From NCBI RefSeq assembly GCF_025822605.1, contig NZ_JACKTY010000030.1:248001-312000 (forward strand): a stretch of 64,000 nucleotides of DNA, read 5' to 3'. A model generated the notes under the pieces. That model worked only from the letters and a program-made list of their open reading frames with translations. It did not search any database and had not been told where the DNA came from. Both the position numbers and the translations under genes were made by a program. The stretch's first letter is position 1. Each line of letters starts with the position of its first letter. Shown here piece by piece: positions 8,009-16,214 of the stretch. Source of the DNA: Mycolicibacterium komossense (GTDB lineage Bacteria > Actinomycetota > Actinomycetes > Mycobacteriales > Mycobacteriaceae).

Positions 8009-8962
8009 GTGACCGCATCGGACGGGAGCACCGCCGCTGACTGGGTGCCGACAGGATCGGTAACTGTCCGGGTGCCCGGCAAGGTCAACCTCTACCTCGC
8101 GGTCGGTGACAACCGCCCGGACGGCTACCACGAGCTGACCACAGTGTTTCACGCCGTCTCGTTGTTCGACGAGATCACGGTGCGGACCGCGGACGTGCTG
8201 TCTCTCGACGTCATCGGCGAGGGGGCCGAGTCGCTCCCGGTCGACCAACGCAATTTGGCCTGGCAGGCCGCCGAACTACTGGCCGAGCATGTCGGGCGTA
8301 CCCCTGAGGTGTCCATCACCATCGAGAAGGCGATCCCGGTCGCCGGTGGCATGGCCGGCGGCAGCGCGGACGCCGCGGCGGTGCTGGTCGCGATGAACAC
8401 GTTGTGGGAGACGGGTGTGCCGCGTCGCGATCTGCACGCGCTGGCCGCCCGGCTGGGCAGCGATGTGCCGTTCGCGCTGCACGGCGGTACCGCGCTGGGC
8501 ACCGGCCGAGGTGAGGAGCTGGCCACGGTGCTGGCCAGGAACACCTTTCACTGGGTCTTGGCGTTCGGGCGGCGGGGCATGTCGACGCCCGCGGTATTCC
8601 GGGAGATCGACCGCCTCCGTGAGGTCGGTGAGCCGCCCCGCATCGACGAGGCCGAGCCGGTGCTGGCCGCCCTGGCCGCGGGCGATCCCCACCAGCTGGC
8701 GCCATTGCTGGGCAACGAGCTGCAACCGGCCGCGTTGTCCATCGACCCGGAACTGCGCCGCACGTTGCGGGCGGGCGTCGAAGCCGGCGCGCTGGCCGGG
8801 ATCGTGTCCGGCTCCGGTCCGACTTGCGCCTTTCTGTGCTCGTCGGCCTCGTCGGCTGTCGACGTCGGCACCGAGCTGGCGGGAGCGGGCGTCTGCCGGA
8901 CCGTCCGGGTAGCCAGCGGGCCGGTGCACGGCGCCCGAGTGGTGCCCACCCCGGTCTCCTGA
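8009..8962 (+). CDS. ispE: 4-diphosphocytidyl-2-C-methyl-D-erythritol kinase
   Basis: Fourth enzyme of the MEP isoprenoid pathway; phosphorylates the 2-hydroxyl of CDP-methylerythritol using ATP. GHMP-kinase motifs: RVPGKVNLYL near residue 25, the ATP loop PVAGGMAGGSADAAAVL near 112, and SGSGPTCAFL near 270. The GTG at 8009 lies 6 nt after a TAGTCT -10 (7997-8002), so a leaderless transcript is likely. In M. tuberculosis ispE follows ksgA directly in the rpfB operon; here a permease and a kinase intervene, and ispE has acquired its own promoter. Confidence 0.96.
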   Translation: MTASDGSTAADWVPTGSVTVRVPGKVNLYLAVGDNRPDGYHELTTVFHAVSLFDEITVRTADVLSLDVIGEGAESLPVDQRNLAWQAAELLAEHVGRTPEVSITIEKAIPVAGGMAGGSADAAAVLVAMNTLWETGVPRRDLHALAARLGSDVPFALHGGTALGTGRGEELATVLARNTFHWVLAFGRRGMSTPAVFREIDRLREVGEPPRIDEAEPVLAALAAGDPHQLAPLLGNELQPAALSIDPELRRTLRAGVEAGALAGIVSGSGPTCAFLCSSASSAVDVGTELAGAGVCRTVRVASGPVHGARVVPTPVS

Positions 8963-8993
8963 CCTCGGCTGCGACGGAAAACTCCCCCAAAGT

Positions 8994-9022
8994 TTGGCAG
9001 TTACTTAAGAGAAGCTTAAGAT
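8994..9022 (+). promoter_or_regulatory. strong SigA-type promoter for small ORF and pks16
   Basis: TTGGCA (8994-8999), a 17-nt spacer and TAAGAT (9017-9022). The GTG of the small ORF begins 8 nt after the -10, so the transcript probably begins at or next to that codon. It serves the small ORF and the coupled pks16. Confidence 0.65.
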
Positions 9023-9030
9023 GATCGGCG

Positions 9031-9243
9031 GTGACGAGTAACGGTCAGTCAATCGACAGCACGTGGACGCCCTTCGGCGGCTACGGCGCGTTACTGTCGC
9101 AGGTCTCATCTGGTCCAATCCGAGACCTAACCGCAGCTCAATTGTGTGTGCGCGCCTCCTTGGGTGCGACCACCGCCAGGCGCAGCATTGATGTCTGGGC
9201 TCCGTCACTGTCGCCGCTCCGGAAGCCGAGGAGGTCCTCGTGA
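9031..9243 (+). CDS. small leaderless ORF coupled to pks16 (hypothetical)
   Basis: A 70-residue ORF of unknown function starting with GTG at the predicted transcription start of a strong promoter. Its TGA (9241-9243) overlaps the pks16 GTG (9240-9242) as GTGA, the classic coupling overlap. The N-terminal half is polar (MTSNGQSIDSTWTPFGGYGA); the C-terminus is basic and Ser/Pro-rich. No signal peptide or domain is recognised. M. tuberculosis has a small hypothetical gene (Rv1012) at this place; whether this ORF is its counterpart is not established. It could be a translated regulatory leader rather than a functional protein. Confidence 0.45.
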   Translation: MTSNGQSIDSTWTPFGGYGALLSQVSSGPIRDLTAAQLCVRASLGATTARRSIDVWAPSLSPLRKPRRSS

Positions 9244-10874
9244 GCAGATTTACCGACAAGATGTACTACAACGCCAGGAACAGCACGAAGGGCATGGTGA
9301 CCGGCGAGCCGGTCGAGCCCGTTCGGCACACCTGGGCGCAAGTGCATGAGCGCGCCCGGCGCGTCGCAGGCGGCCTCGCTGCCGCAGGCGTCGGTCCCGG
9401 TGACGCGGTCGGTGTTCTCGCGGGTGCCCCGGTGGAGATCGCCCCGACGGCGCAGGCCCTGTGGATGCGCGGCGCCAGCCTGACGATGCTGCACCAGCCC
9501 ACCCCGCGTACCGACCTGGTGATGTGGGCCGAGGACACCGTCCACGTCATCGACATGATCGAGGCCAAGGCCGTCGTCATCTCGGACCCGTTCCTGGTGG
9601 CCGCGCCGGTTCTGGAGGAGAAGGGCATCAAGGTCCTCGTCATCGAAGAGCTGATGGCCCACGAGGGAATCGATCCGGTGGAAACCGGCGAAGACGATCT
9701 CGCGCTCATGCAGCTGACGTCCGGATCTACCGGCTCGCCCAAAGCGGTGCAGATCACCCACCGCAACATCCACTCGAACGCCGAGGCGATGTTCATCGGT
9801 GCGCAGTACGAGGTCGAGCGGGACGTCATGGTCAGCTGGCTGCCGTGCTTCCACGACATGGGCATGGTCGGCTTCCTCACCATTCCGATGTACTTCGGTG
9901 CCGAGCTGGTCAAGGTCACGCCGATGGACTTCCTGCGCGACACCCTGCTGTGGGCCAAGCTCATCGACAAGTACAAGGGCACCATGACCGCGGCGCCCAA
10001 CTTCGCGTATGCGTTGCTGGCCAAGCGGTTGCGCAGGCAGGCCAAGCCAGGTGACTTCGATCTGTCGACGCTGCGGTTCGCGCTGTCCGGCGCCGAGCCC
10101 GTCGAGCCCGCCGACGTCGAGGATCTGCTGGACGCCGGTAAGCCGTTCGGTCTGAAGTCCTCGGCGATCCTGCCCGCCTACGGCATGGCCGAGACCACTC
10201 TGGCGGTGTCGTTCTCCGAGTGCAACGCCGGTCTGGTGGTCGACGAGGTCGACGCCGACCTGCTGGCCGCGCTGCGCCAGGCGGTGCCGTCGTCGAAGGG
10301 CAACACCCGCAGGCTCGCGACGCTGGGGCCGCTGCTGACCGATCTGGAAGCCCGCATCGTCGACGAGCACGGCAATGTGATGCCGGCTCGCGGCGTCGGC
10401 GTCATCGAGTTGCGCGGCGAGTCGCTGACTCCCGGCTATCTGACCATGGGTGGCTTCATCCCGGCGCAGGACGAGCACGGCTGGTACGACACCGGAGACC
10501 TGGGCTACCTGACCGAAGACGGCCACGTCGTCGTGTGTGGCCGCGTCAAAGACGTCATCATCATGGCGGGCCGCAACATCTACCCGACCGATATCGAGCG
10601 GGCTGCGGGCCGCGTCGAAGGCGTTCGTCCCGGCTGTGCCGTGGCGGTCCGTCTCGATGCCGGGCACTCGCGGGAGACCTTCGCCGTCGCCGTCGAGTCC
10701 AACGCGTTCAAGGACCCGGCCGAGGTGCGCCGCATCGAGCATCAGGTCGCGCACGAAGTGGTTGCCGAGGTCGACGTCCGGCCGCGCAACGTCGTCGTGC
10801 TCGGGCCCGGCACCATCCCCAAGACACCCTCGGGCAAGCTGCGTCGCGCGAACTCGGTGGCGCTGGTCACCTAG
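9240..10874 (+). CDS. pks16: fatty-acyl-AMP/CoA ligase, Pks16/FadD type
   Basis: Adenylate-forming enzyme that activates a fatty acid as an acyl-AMP; in mycobacteria such enzymes feed CoA or polyketide synthases. Core motif LTSGSTGSPKAVQITHRN near residue 160, AYGMAETTLAVSF near 315, GWYDTGDLGYL near 420, and the C-terminal catalytic lysine segment KTPSGKLRR near 533. It is 544 aa. The GTG start follows a good GAGGAGG site. Position after ispE matches pks16 (Rv1013) of M. tuberculosis. No ketosynthase domain is present despite the historical name. Its stop overlaps the convergent membrane-protein gene by 8 nt. Confidence 0.9.
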   Translation: MSRFTDKMYYNARNSTKGMVTGEPVEPVRHTWAQVHERARRVAGGLAAAGVGPGDAVGVLAGAPVEIAPTAQALWMRGASLTMLHQPTPRTDLVMWAEDTVHVIDMIEAKAVVISDPFLVAAPVLEEKGIKVLVIEELMAHEGIDPVETGEDDLALMQLTSGSTGSPKAVQITHRNIHSNAEAMFIGAQYEVERDVMVSWLPCFHDMGMVGFLTIPMYFGAELVKVTPMDFLRDTLLWAKLIDKYKGTMTAAPNFAYALLAKRLRRQAKPGDFDLSTLRFALSGAEPVEPADVEDLLDAGKPFGLKSSAILPAYGMAETTLAVSFSECNAGLVVDEVDADLLAALRQAVPSSKGNTRRLATLGPLLTDLEARIVDEHGNVMPARGVGVIELRGESLTPGYLTMGGFIPAQDEHGWYDTGDLGYLTEDGHVVVCGRVKDVIIMAGRNIYPTDIERAAGRVEGVRPGCAVAVRLDAGHSRETFAVAVESNAFKDPAEVRRIEHQVAHEVVAEVDVRPRNVVVLGPGTIPKTPSGKLRRANSVALVT

Positions 10875-11394
10875 CGGCGATCTCCTCGGTCAACTGGCCG
10901 AGCCGCTGGTATGCGTGCCAGCAGATTGCCTCGTGTTCGGATTCTCCGAGTACACCTTCGGCCCGGCTGGCATCGGCGGCCAGTAGCTCGGTAGCCAACG
11001 CGCGTGCCGCGTCGAGGCGCCGTCGACCTTCCTCGTCGTGCTCGCCCGACACCGTGATACCGATGAAAGTCCTTACGCGGGTCCGGGTTCCGCCTGACAG
11101 GGCGAAGGTAACCGCGCCGGAGAGCACCCAGACGGTGGTGGAGATCGCCGTCGCCCACGTCGTCGCGACAGCGTGCGTGAGCCAGATCTGCGTAGCCAGG
11201 AACACCACCATCCCCCACGCCGGCCAACTCCGCCACGCGCGCAGCAGTCGCCGTTCCTCGGGGGAGATGCCGGGCGGGAACATCACCAGTCGAAACCGGG
11301 TCACCCCGTAGCGGCAGGGGTAGATGTCGAAGTATCCCCAGCTGCGTCCGCTGCCGAACGAGCGGAGCGGTCGTTTCTGCTCCATGTCTTCCAC
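10867..11394 (-). CDS. conserved membrane protein, two transmembrane segments (unknown function)
   Basis: 175 aa (166 aa if the ATG at 11367 is used instead). The basic N-terminal part (GVTRFRLVMFPPGISPEERRL) precedes two hydrophobic segments, around WPAWGMVVFLATQIWLTHAV and AISTTVWVLSGAVTFAL. The C-terminal half looks helical and charged (DEEGRRRLDAARALATELLA). I do not recognise a catalytic motif; similar short membrane proteins occur in mycobacteria as uncharacterised families. It is convergent with pks16, overlapping it by 8 nt. Confidence 0.65.
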   Translation of the reverse strand: MEDMEQKRPLRSFGSGRSWGYFDIYPCRYGVTRFRLVMFPPGISPEERRLLRAWRSWPAWGMVVFLATQIWLTHAVATTWATAISTTVWVLSGAVTFALSGGTRTRVRTFIGITVSGEHDEEGRRRLDAARALATELLAADASRAEGVLGESEHEAICWHAYQRLGQLTEEIAAR

Positions 11395-11488
11395 ATCTAC
11401 GCCGGTTCCTCCGGCCGGCCCACCGTCTGGACGTTTTCTTTACGTTTTCTGTGTGGCTGCCGGAGGAGACGCGATGCTAGGTATGGTT

Positions 11489-11494
11489 TACAAT
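11489..11494 (+). promoter_or_regulatory. -10 element of leaderless Fe-S protein gene
   Basis: TACAAT ends 7 nt before the ATG at 11502, so the transcript likely begins at the start codon. No convincing -35 is seen. Confidence 0.55.
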
Positions 11495-11501
11495 ACTCAG
11501 A

Positions 11502-12551
11502 ATGAATGACCGACCCTCCCTGCCGGCGAAGCTCGCCAGTCATCCGACGGTGCAGAAAGTGCTGGCCCGCGGTGCCGGCCGTAACCCCGCCAACTCATCG
11601 GTGATCGACGCGGACTGGCTGCGGGAGATCTGCCTGGCTGCCGGTGCCGACGACGTCGCCTTCGCGAGCGTCGCGAACCCGGCGCTGGCCTCGGAGCTCG
11701 AGCATGTGGAAGGTGCCTTACCCGGCGCCAAGAGCTTCATCTCGTTGGTGGTGCGGATGAACCGGGACAACGTGCGCTCGACCGCGCGCAGTGTCGCCAA
11801 TCAGGAGTTTCACCGCACCGGCGAGATCATCAACGAGGCAGCGCACCAGATCACGCGTACCCTGCAGGATCTCGGTCGCCGCGTCCTGAACCCGTCGGCG
11901 ACTTTCCCGATGGAGATGGACAACTTCCCCGGCCGCATCTGGGTGGTGGCCCACAAGCCGGTGGCGGTGGCCGCGGGTCTCGGCGTGATGGGCATTCACC
12001 GCAACGTCATCCACCCGAAGTTTGGCAATTTCATCTTGCTCGCGACCGTACTCGTAGACGCCGAGATCTCCAGTTACGGTGCGCCACTTGATTACTCGCC
12101 ATGTCTGGAGTGCAAGCTATGCGTGGCGGCCTGTCCGGTCGGGGCCATTGGCAAAGATGGCGACTTCGATTTCGTCGCGTGCTCGGTGCACAACTATCGC
12201 GAGTTCATGGGTGGGTTCACCGACTGGGCGCAGACCATCGCCGACAGCTCCGATGCTGCTGACTTCCGTTCCCGGGTAACCGATTCGGAGAACGCGTCGA
12301 TGTGGCAGAGCCTGTCGTTCAAGGCCAACTACAAAGCGGCCTACTGCCTCGCGGTGTGCCCGGCGGGTGAGGACGTCATCGAGCCGTATCTCGACGATCG
12401 CAAGGGTTTCATGGACCTGGTGCTGAAACCGTTGCAGGAGAAGAAGGAAACGCTCTACGTGCTACCGAACTCCAAAGCCAAGGCGTTCGCCGAGAAGCGG
12501 TATCCGCACAAACCGGTCAAGGTCGTCGACAGCGGTATCCGGGGTCGCTGA
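11502..12551 (+). CDS. 4Fe-4S protein related to epoxyqueuosine reductase / reductive dehalogenase families
   Basis: 349-aa cytoplasmic iron-sulfur protein. A ferredoxin-type cluster motif CLECKLCVAACPVGAI lies near residue 205, and a second set of cysteines in YCLAVCPAGED near 285; together they can hold two 4Fe-4S clusters. The remainder resembles the QueG/RdhA fold in organisation, but I cannot see a cobalamin-binding motif that would fix a reaction. Probably an electron-transfer or reductase protein. The mRNA looks leaderless. It is convergent with pth, 11 nt apart, and is not in the M. tuberculosis order here. Confidence 0.75.
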   Translation: MNDRPSLPAKLASHPTVQKVLARGAGRNPANSSVIDADWLREICLAAGADDVAFASVANPALASELEHVEGALPGAKSFISLVVRMNRDNVRSTARSVANQEFHRTGEIINEAAHQITRTLQDLGRRVLNPSATFPMEMDNFPGRIWVVAHKPVAVAAGLGVMGIHRNVIHPKFGNFILLATVLVDAEISSYGAPLDYSPCLECKLCVAACPVGAIGKDGDFDFVACSVHNYREFMGGFTDWAQTIADSSDAADFRSRVTDSENASMWQSLSFKANYKAAYCLAVCPAGEDVIEPYLDDRKGFMDLVLKPLQEKKETLYVLPNSKAKAFAEKRYPHKPVKVVDSGIRGR

Positions 12552-12562
12552 TTTGCCCGCGG

Positions 12563-13138
12563 TTACCAGGCGTGGACGGTGTTCTGCGCCGGCTCCAGGC
12601 CGAGCTCGACCAGAAGTTCGGTGGCGTCGGCAGCCTGCTCGCAGATCGTCGGCACCTCGGTACGTTCGCCTGCGCTGAAATTCTCCAGCACGTACGCGGC
12701 CGGATCTTTACGGCCAGGAGGACGTCCGATGCCGACGCGCACTCGCTGAAAGTCTTTGGTGCCCAGAACTGATGCCACCGAGCGCAGGCCGTTGTGACCG
12801 CCCTCGCCGCCGCCGAGTTTGAGCCGGATGCGGCCGAAGTCGATATCGAGCTCGTCGTGCACGATGATCACGTCACCCGGCGCCACCGAGTAGAAGTTCG
12901 CCAACGGTCCGACCTGGCGGCCCGATTCGTTCATGTACACGCGCGGCTTGGCCAGCACGACGGACCGGCCCCCGAGGTGGCCAGCGGCCACCTCGGCGCC
13001 GGAACGTTTGTGCACCTTGAAGTTCGAGCCCATCCGGTCGGCGAGGATATCGGCGACCATGAACCCGATGTTGTGCCGGGTTTTGGCGTAGTTCGGCCCG
13101 GGATTGCCCAGGCCGACCACCAGCAGGGGATCGGCCAC
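12563..13138 (-). CDS. pth: peptidyl-tRNA hydrolase
   Basis: Frees tRNA from peptidyl-tRNAs that drop off the ribosome. 191 aa with the family signatures VVGLGNPGPNYAKTRHNIGF (Asn and catalytic His in TRHNIG, residue about 22), YMNESG near 68 and HDELDIDFGRIRLKLGGG near 95. Lies 26 nt downstream of rplY on the same strand, so the two are probably one transcript, as in other mycobacteria. Confidence 0.96.
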   Translation of the reverse strand: MADPLLVVGLGNPGPNYAKTRHNIGFMVADILADRMGSNFKVHKRSGAEVAAGHLGGRSVVLAKPRVYMNESGRQVGPLANFYSVAPGDVIIVHDELDIDFGRIRLKLGGGEGGHNGLRSVASVLGTKDFQRVRVGIGRPPGRKDPAAYVLENFSAGERTEVPTICEQAADATELLVELGLEPAQNTVHAW

Positions 13139-13164
13139 TTCGGTCGCTTCCCGTCGCCAGCCGG

Positions 13165-13830
13165 TTACTCGGAGTCGGATTTGCCAGCCTCGTCATCGGA
13201 CGCCTCTTCGGATGCCGCGGCGGGCTCGTCGGCGGCCTCGCCGGCACCCTCGGCTTCGAGGTCCGCGGCGGTGGGCGCGACGATGACGTTGACGACCAGC
13301 AGCTCCGGATCGGAGATCAGCGTGACACCGTCGGGCAGCGGAATCTGGGCGGCGGTGAACTGCGTGCCGGCCGGGATGCCCTCCACCGACAGCGTCAGCT
13401 GCTCGGGGATCGACATGGCGTCGGACTCGATCTCGATGGCGTTGGCTTCCTGGTTGACCAGGGTGTCGGGGCCGGCTTCGCCCTCGACGACGACGTTGAC
13501 CTCGACGGTGACCTTTTCGCCGCGGCGGACCAGGATCAGGTCGACATGCTGGATCTCGCGACGGATCGGGTGAACCTCGATGGCCTTGGGCAGCGCCAGT
13601 GCCTCGGTGCCCGCGACGTCGAGCGTGAGGACCGCGTTGGTGCCGAAGTTGCGCAGGACGGCGGCGAACTCGCGGGCCGGCAGCAGCAGGTGCTGCGGGT
13701 CGGTGCCGTGGCCGTAGAGGACCGCGGGGACCTGGCCTTCGCGGCGGGCACGGCGCGAGGCGCCCTTGCCGGTCTCTTCACGAACCAACGCGACGATGTT
13801 GTTTTCGGCGTGGGTCTTGGTCTTGGCCAT
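13165..13830 (-). CDS. rplY: 50S ribosomal protein L25 (CTC-type)
   Basis: Binds 5S rRNA in the large subunit. 221 aa, the long CTC form with an extra C-terminal domain. The N-terminal L25 domain includes EETGKGASRRARREGQVPAV. The C-terminal end is strongly acidic (Glu/Asp/Ala-rich, ending EASDDEAGKSDSE). The ATG at 13830 (MAKTKTHAENN) is chosen because AGGAG lies 7 nt upstream; a 42-residue in-frame extension has no ribosome site. First gene of the rplY-pth pair. Confidence 0.95.
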   Translation of the reverse strand: MAKTKTHAENNIVALVREETGKGASRRARREGQVPAVLYGHGTDPQHLLLPAREFAAVLRNFGTNAVLTLDVAGTEALALPKAIEVHPIRREIQHVDLILVRRGEKVTVEVNVVVEGEAGPDTLVNQEANAIEIESDAMSIPEQLTLSVEGIPAGTQFTAAQIPLPDGVTLISDPELLVVNVIVAPTAADLEAEGAGEAADEPAAASEEASDDEAGKSDSE

Positions 13831-14106
13831 GGTGTCGCTCCTGTGTTGCTGTGCGGAATTCGGTTTCGAGGCACAGCCAGAGCGGACAACCGCAGAAGAA
13901 TGCGGGATCTCCGTCGATAACGGTGGTCTAGCCACCCTCGCCGTGACGCTTGGCAAGGTTAACGCATCGGAGGAGGAGAAACGAAATCCGCCGGAACGGG
14001 AACCGGGTGCCCGTGAGCGGCGGTTATCTGCGCGAGCAGGCGCAAATTGCCCTCAAAAGCCGCGCTGAGGTACCTCTTTACGTCTGTTCGCGAACAGGAG
14101 CTGCGG

Positions 14107-14769
14107 TCAGGGCACCTTCACCGTGAAGCCGTCGATGATCGCCTGGATGTCGTCGGCGTCGGCGACGGCCTGATCTGCCTTGCTCGTCACGGTCAGCTGA
14201 ACGAGGTACCGCTGGAACGTCTTGGTCACGGGGATGACGATGCGGTTGTAGGTGTGTAGCCGATCGCCCTTGGCATTGTCGTAGCTGCCCTCGATCATCG
14301 CCGACGGGAAGCCGTCGAAGTCGGCGAAGGATTCATTGAGCTTGGTGAAGTTCTGCGACATCGTGGCATCGGCGTTGGCGTGTTTGATCGCGTCGGCGAC
14401 ATCGAAATCGCCGTGCAGTTTGAAGGCGACCAGGGTCGCGGTCGGGTAGGTGTTGTTCCTGGCGATGACGACGGTTCCCGGTGCCGAACTCGGATCGGTG
14501 TAGCGCTGCCAGCCCTTCGGGGACGGCATGGTGACCGTGATGTCGGTCAGCTTGTCGCTGGGGACCGGCTCGCCGCGGACGCCGAGCCGTTCCAGGTAAT
14601 CCGAGAAGGGTATGGGCGCCTCGGTGCTGGGGGACCCAGACGTAGATGCCGACGGAGTGGTCACGCCGGTACTCCAGATCGACTGGTAGTCGGGCGTTTT
14701 CGACCCGCAGGCCGATAACGCCAGCAGGGCCACGACCGCGCCCGCTGCCACGCGGCGGCGCACGGTCAC
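14107..14769 (-). CDS. lpqT: LpqN/LpqT-family lipoprotein
   Basis: Exported lipoprotein of 220 aa. The signal peptide RRRVAAGAVVALLALSAC ends in a lipobox LSAC, so Cys21 would be lipidated. A Ser/Thr/Pro-rich linker (residues 35-50) leads to a soluble domain typical of the mycobacterial LpqN/LpqT family, whose exact job is unsettled. Position next to prs matches lpqT in M. tuberculosis. Its GTG start overlaps the stop of the ArsC-like gene by 4 nt (GTGA), so the two are translationally coupled. Confidence 0.88.
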   Translation of the reverse strand: MTVRRRVAAGAVVALLALSACGSKTPDYQSIWSTGVTTPSASTSGSPSTEAPIPFSDYLERLGVRGEPVPSDKLTDITVTMPSPKGWQRYTDPSSAPGTVVIARNNTYPTATLVAFKLHGDFDVADAIKHANADATMSQNFTKLNESFADFDGFPSAMIEGSYDNAKGDRLHTYNRIVIPVTKTFQRYLVQLTVTSKADQAVADADDIQAIIDGFTVKVP

Positions 14770-15128
14770 AGAATCTCGCGGACCGAATCGATCGGACGGG
14801 CCAGGCGGGTGCCCTTGGCGGTGACGACGAAGGGCCGCTCGATCAGGATCGGGTGCTGCGCCATCGCGTCGAGCAATTCGTCGTCGGAGGCGTCGGCCAG
14901 GTTGAGCTCGCCGTAGAGCGCTTCGCGTTTGCGGACCGCGGTGCGCACGTCGATGCCGGCGTCGGCGATCATCGTGGCGAGCTCGGCCCGCGACGGCGGT
15001 GTCTTCAAGTACTGCACGACCGTCGGCTCGATACCGTTGTCCCGCAACAGGTCCAGCGTCTTGCGGGAGGTGCTGCAGCGGGGGTTGTGATAGATGATCG
15101 TGTCGCTGGCGGGACGGGTGCCGGACAA
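14766..15128 (-). CDS. arsC: ArsC/Spx-family glutaredoxin-type arsenate reductase-like protein
   Basis: 120-aa thioredoxin-fold protein. The active-site segment IIYHNPRCSTSRKTLDLL (Cys18) and the late RPFVVTAKGTRLARP segment match the ArsC family that reduces arsenate with glutaredoxin. There is no ars operon around it; it sits between prs and lpqT, genes that are adjacent in M. tuberculosis, so it is an insertion in this lineage. It may act in general thiol chemistry rather than arsenic resistance. Start is 2 nt from the prs stop. Confidence 0.8.
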   Translation of the reverse strand: MSGTRPASDTIIYHNPRCSTSRKTLDLLRDNGIEPTVVQYLKTPPSRAELATMIADAGIDVRTAVRKREALYGELNLADASDDELLDAMAQHPILIERPFVVTAKGTRLARPIDSVREIL

Positions 15129-15129
15129 G

Positions 15130-16110
15130 CTAGGCCATTCCGTCGAAAAGCCCGGTGACCGAGCCGTTTTCGAACACCGCCCGGATTGTGCTGGCCAGCA
15201 GGGGAGCGATTGACAGGACCGTAAGCGCCGCGAACTGCTTGCTTTCGTCGATCGGCAGGGTGTTGGTGACGATCACTTCACGCGCGCCGCAGTCGCTCAG
15301 TCGCTGCGCGGCCGGCTCCGACAGCACGCCGTGGGTGGCGGCGATGATGACGTCCTTGGCGCCGTCCTCCCGCAGCAACTTCACGGCGCCGGCGATGGTG
15401 CCGCCGGTATCGATCATGTCGTCGGTGAGGATGCAGGTCTTGCCGTGGACGTCGCCCACCACCCGGTTGGACTTCACCTGATTCGGCACCAGGGGGTCGC
15501 GGGTCTTGTGGATGAAGGCCAGCGGTACACCGCCGAGCGAGTCGGCCCACTTCTCCGCGACGCGGACGCGACCGGAATCCGGGGAGACCACCACCAGGTC
15601 GCCGTCACCGTAGTTGTCGGCGATGTAGCCGCACAGCAGCGGCTGGGCCCGCATGTGGTCCACCGGGCCGTCGAAGAAGCCCTGGATCTGGTCGGTGTGC
15701 AGATCCACCGACACGATGCGATCCGCGCCGGCGGTCTTGAGCAGGTCGGCGACCAGTCGCGCCGAGATGGGTTCGCGGCCACGGTGCTTCTTGTCTTGGC
15801 GGGCATACGGATAGAACGGCAGGATTGCGGTGATCCGCTTGGCGCTACCGCGCTTGAGGGCATCGATCATCAGCAGCTGTTCCATCAGCCAGTGATTCAG
15901 CGGCGCGGGATTGCTCTGCAGAACAAAGGCGTCGCTGCCGCGAACGGACTCGTCGAACCGGACGAAGATCTCGCCGTTGGCGAAGTCCCGCGCGGTCTGC
16001 GCGGTGACATGAACGTCGAGTTCTTTGGCCACCTGCTCGGCCAGTTCGGGGTGCGCGCGACCCGAGAAGAGCATCAGGTTCTTGCGGTTGTCGGTCCAGT
16101 CGTGGCTCAC
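15130..16110 (-). CDS. prs: ribose-phosphate pyrophosphokinase (PRPP synthase)
   Basis: Makes PRPP from ribose 5-phosphate and ATP for nucleotide, His, Trp and, in mycobacteria, decaprenyl-phosphoryl-arabinose synthesis. 326 aa. Motifs: FVRFDESVRGSDAFV near 48, DLHTDQIQGFF near 140, and the PRPP-binding loop ILTDDMIDTGGTIAG near 230. Downstream of glmU with about 100 nt between; operon glmU-prs-arsC-lpqT is likely. Confidence 0.95.
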   Translation of the reverse strand: MSHDWTDNRKNLMLFSGRAHPELAEQVAKELDVHVTAQTARDFANGEIFVRFDESVRGSDAFVLQSNPAPLNHWLMEQLLMIDALKRGSAKRITAILPFYPYARQDKKHRGREPISARLVADLLKTAGADRIVSVDLHTDQIQGFFDGPVDHMRAQPLLCGYIADNYGDGDLVVVSPDSGRVRVAEKWADSLGGVPLAFIHKTRDPLVPNQVKSNRVVGDVHGKTCILTDDMIDTGGTIAGAVKLLREDGAKDVIIAATHGVLSEPAAQRLSDCGAREVIVTNTLPIDESKQFAALTVLSIAPLLASTIRAVFENGSVTGLFDGMA

Positions 16111-16214
16111 GGGAATGCCGCCCTCGAAGGTCGGGGATCGATACGGGGCAATGGTACGTAGCGTTTCTTGGTCCCCGTTCGCGGGTTACCAGATTGCCAA
16201 CGGAAAGCGTCTGA

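Noticed and set aside
9138..10754. 538-codon open frame antisense to pks16
   Set aside because: Shadow ORF of low-complexity composition opposite a well-supported gene.
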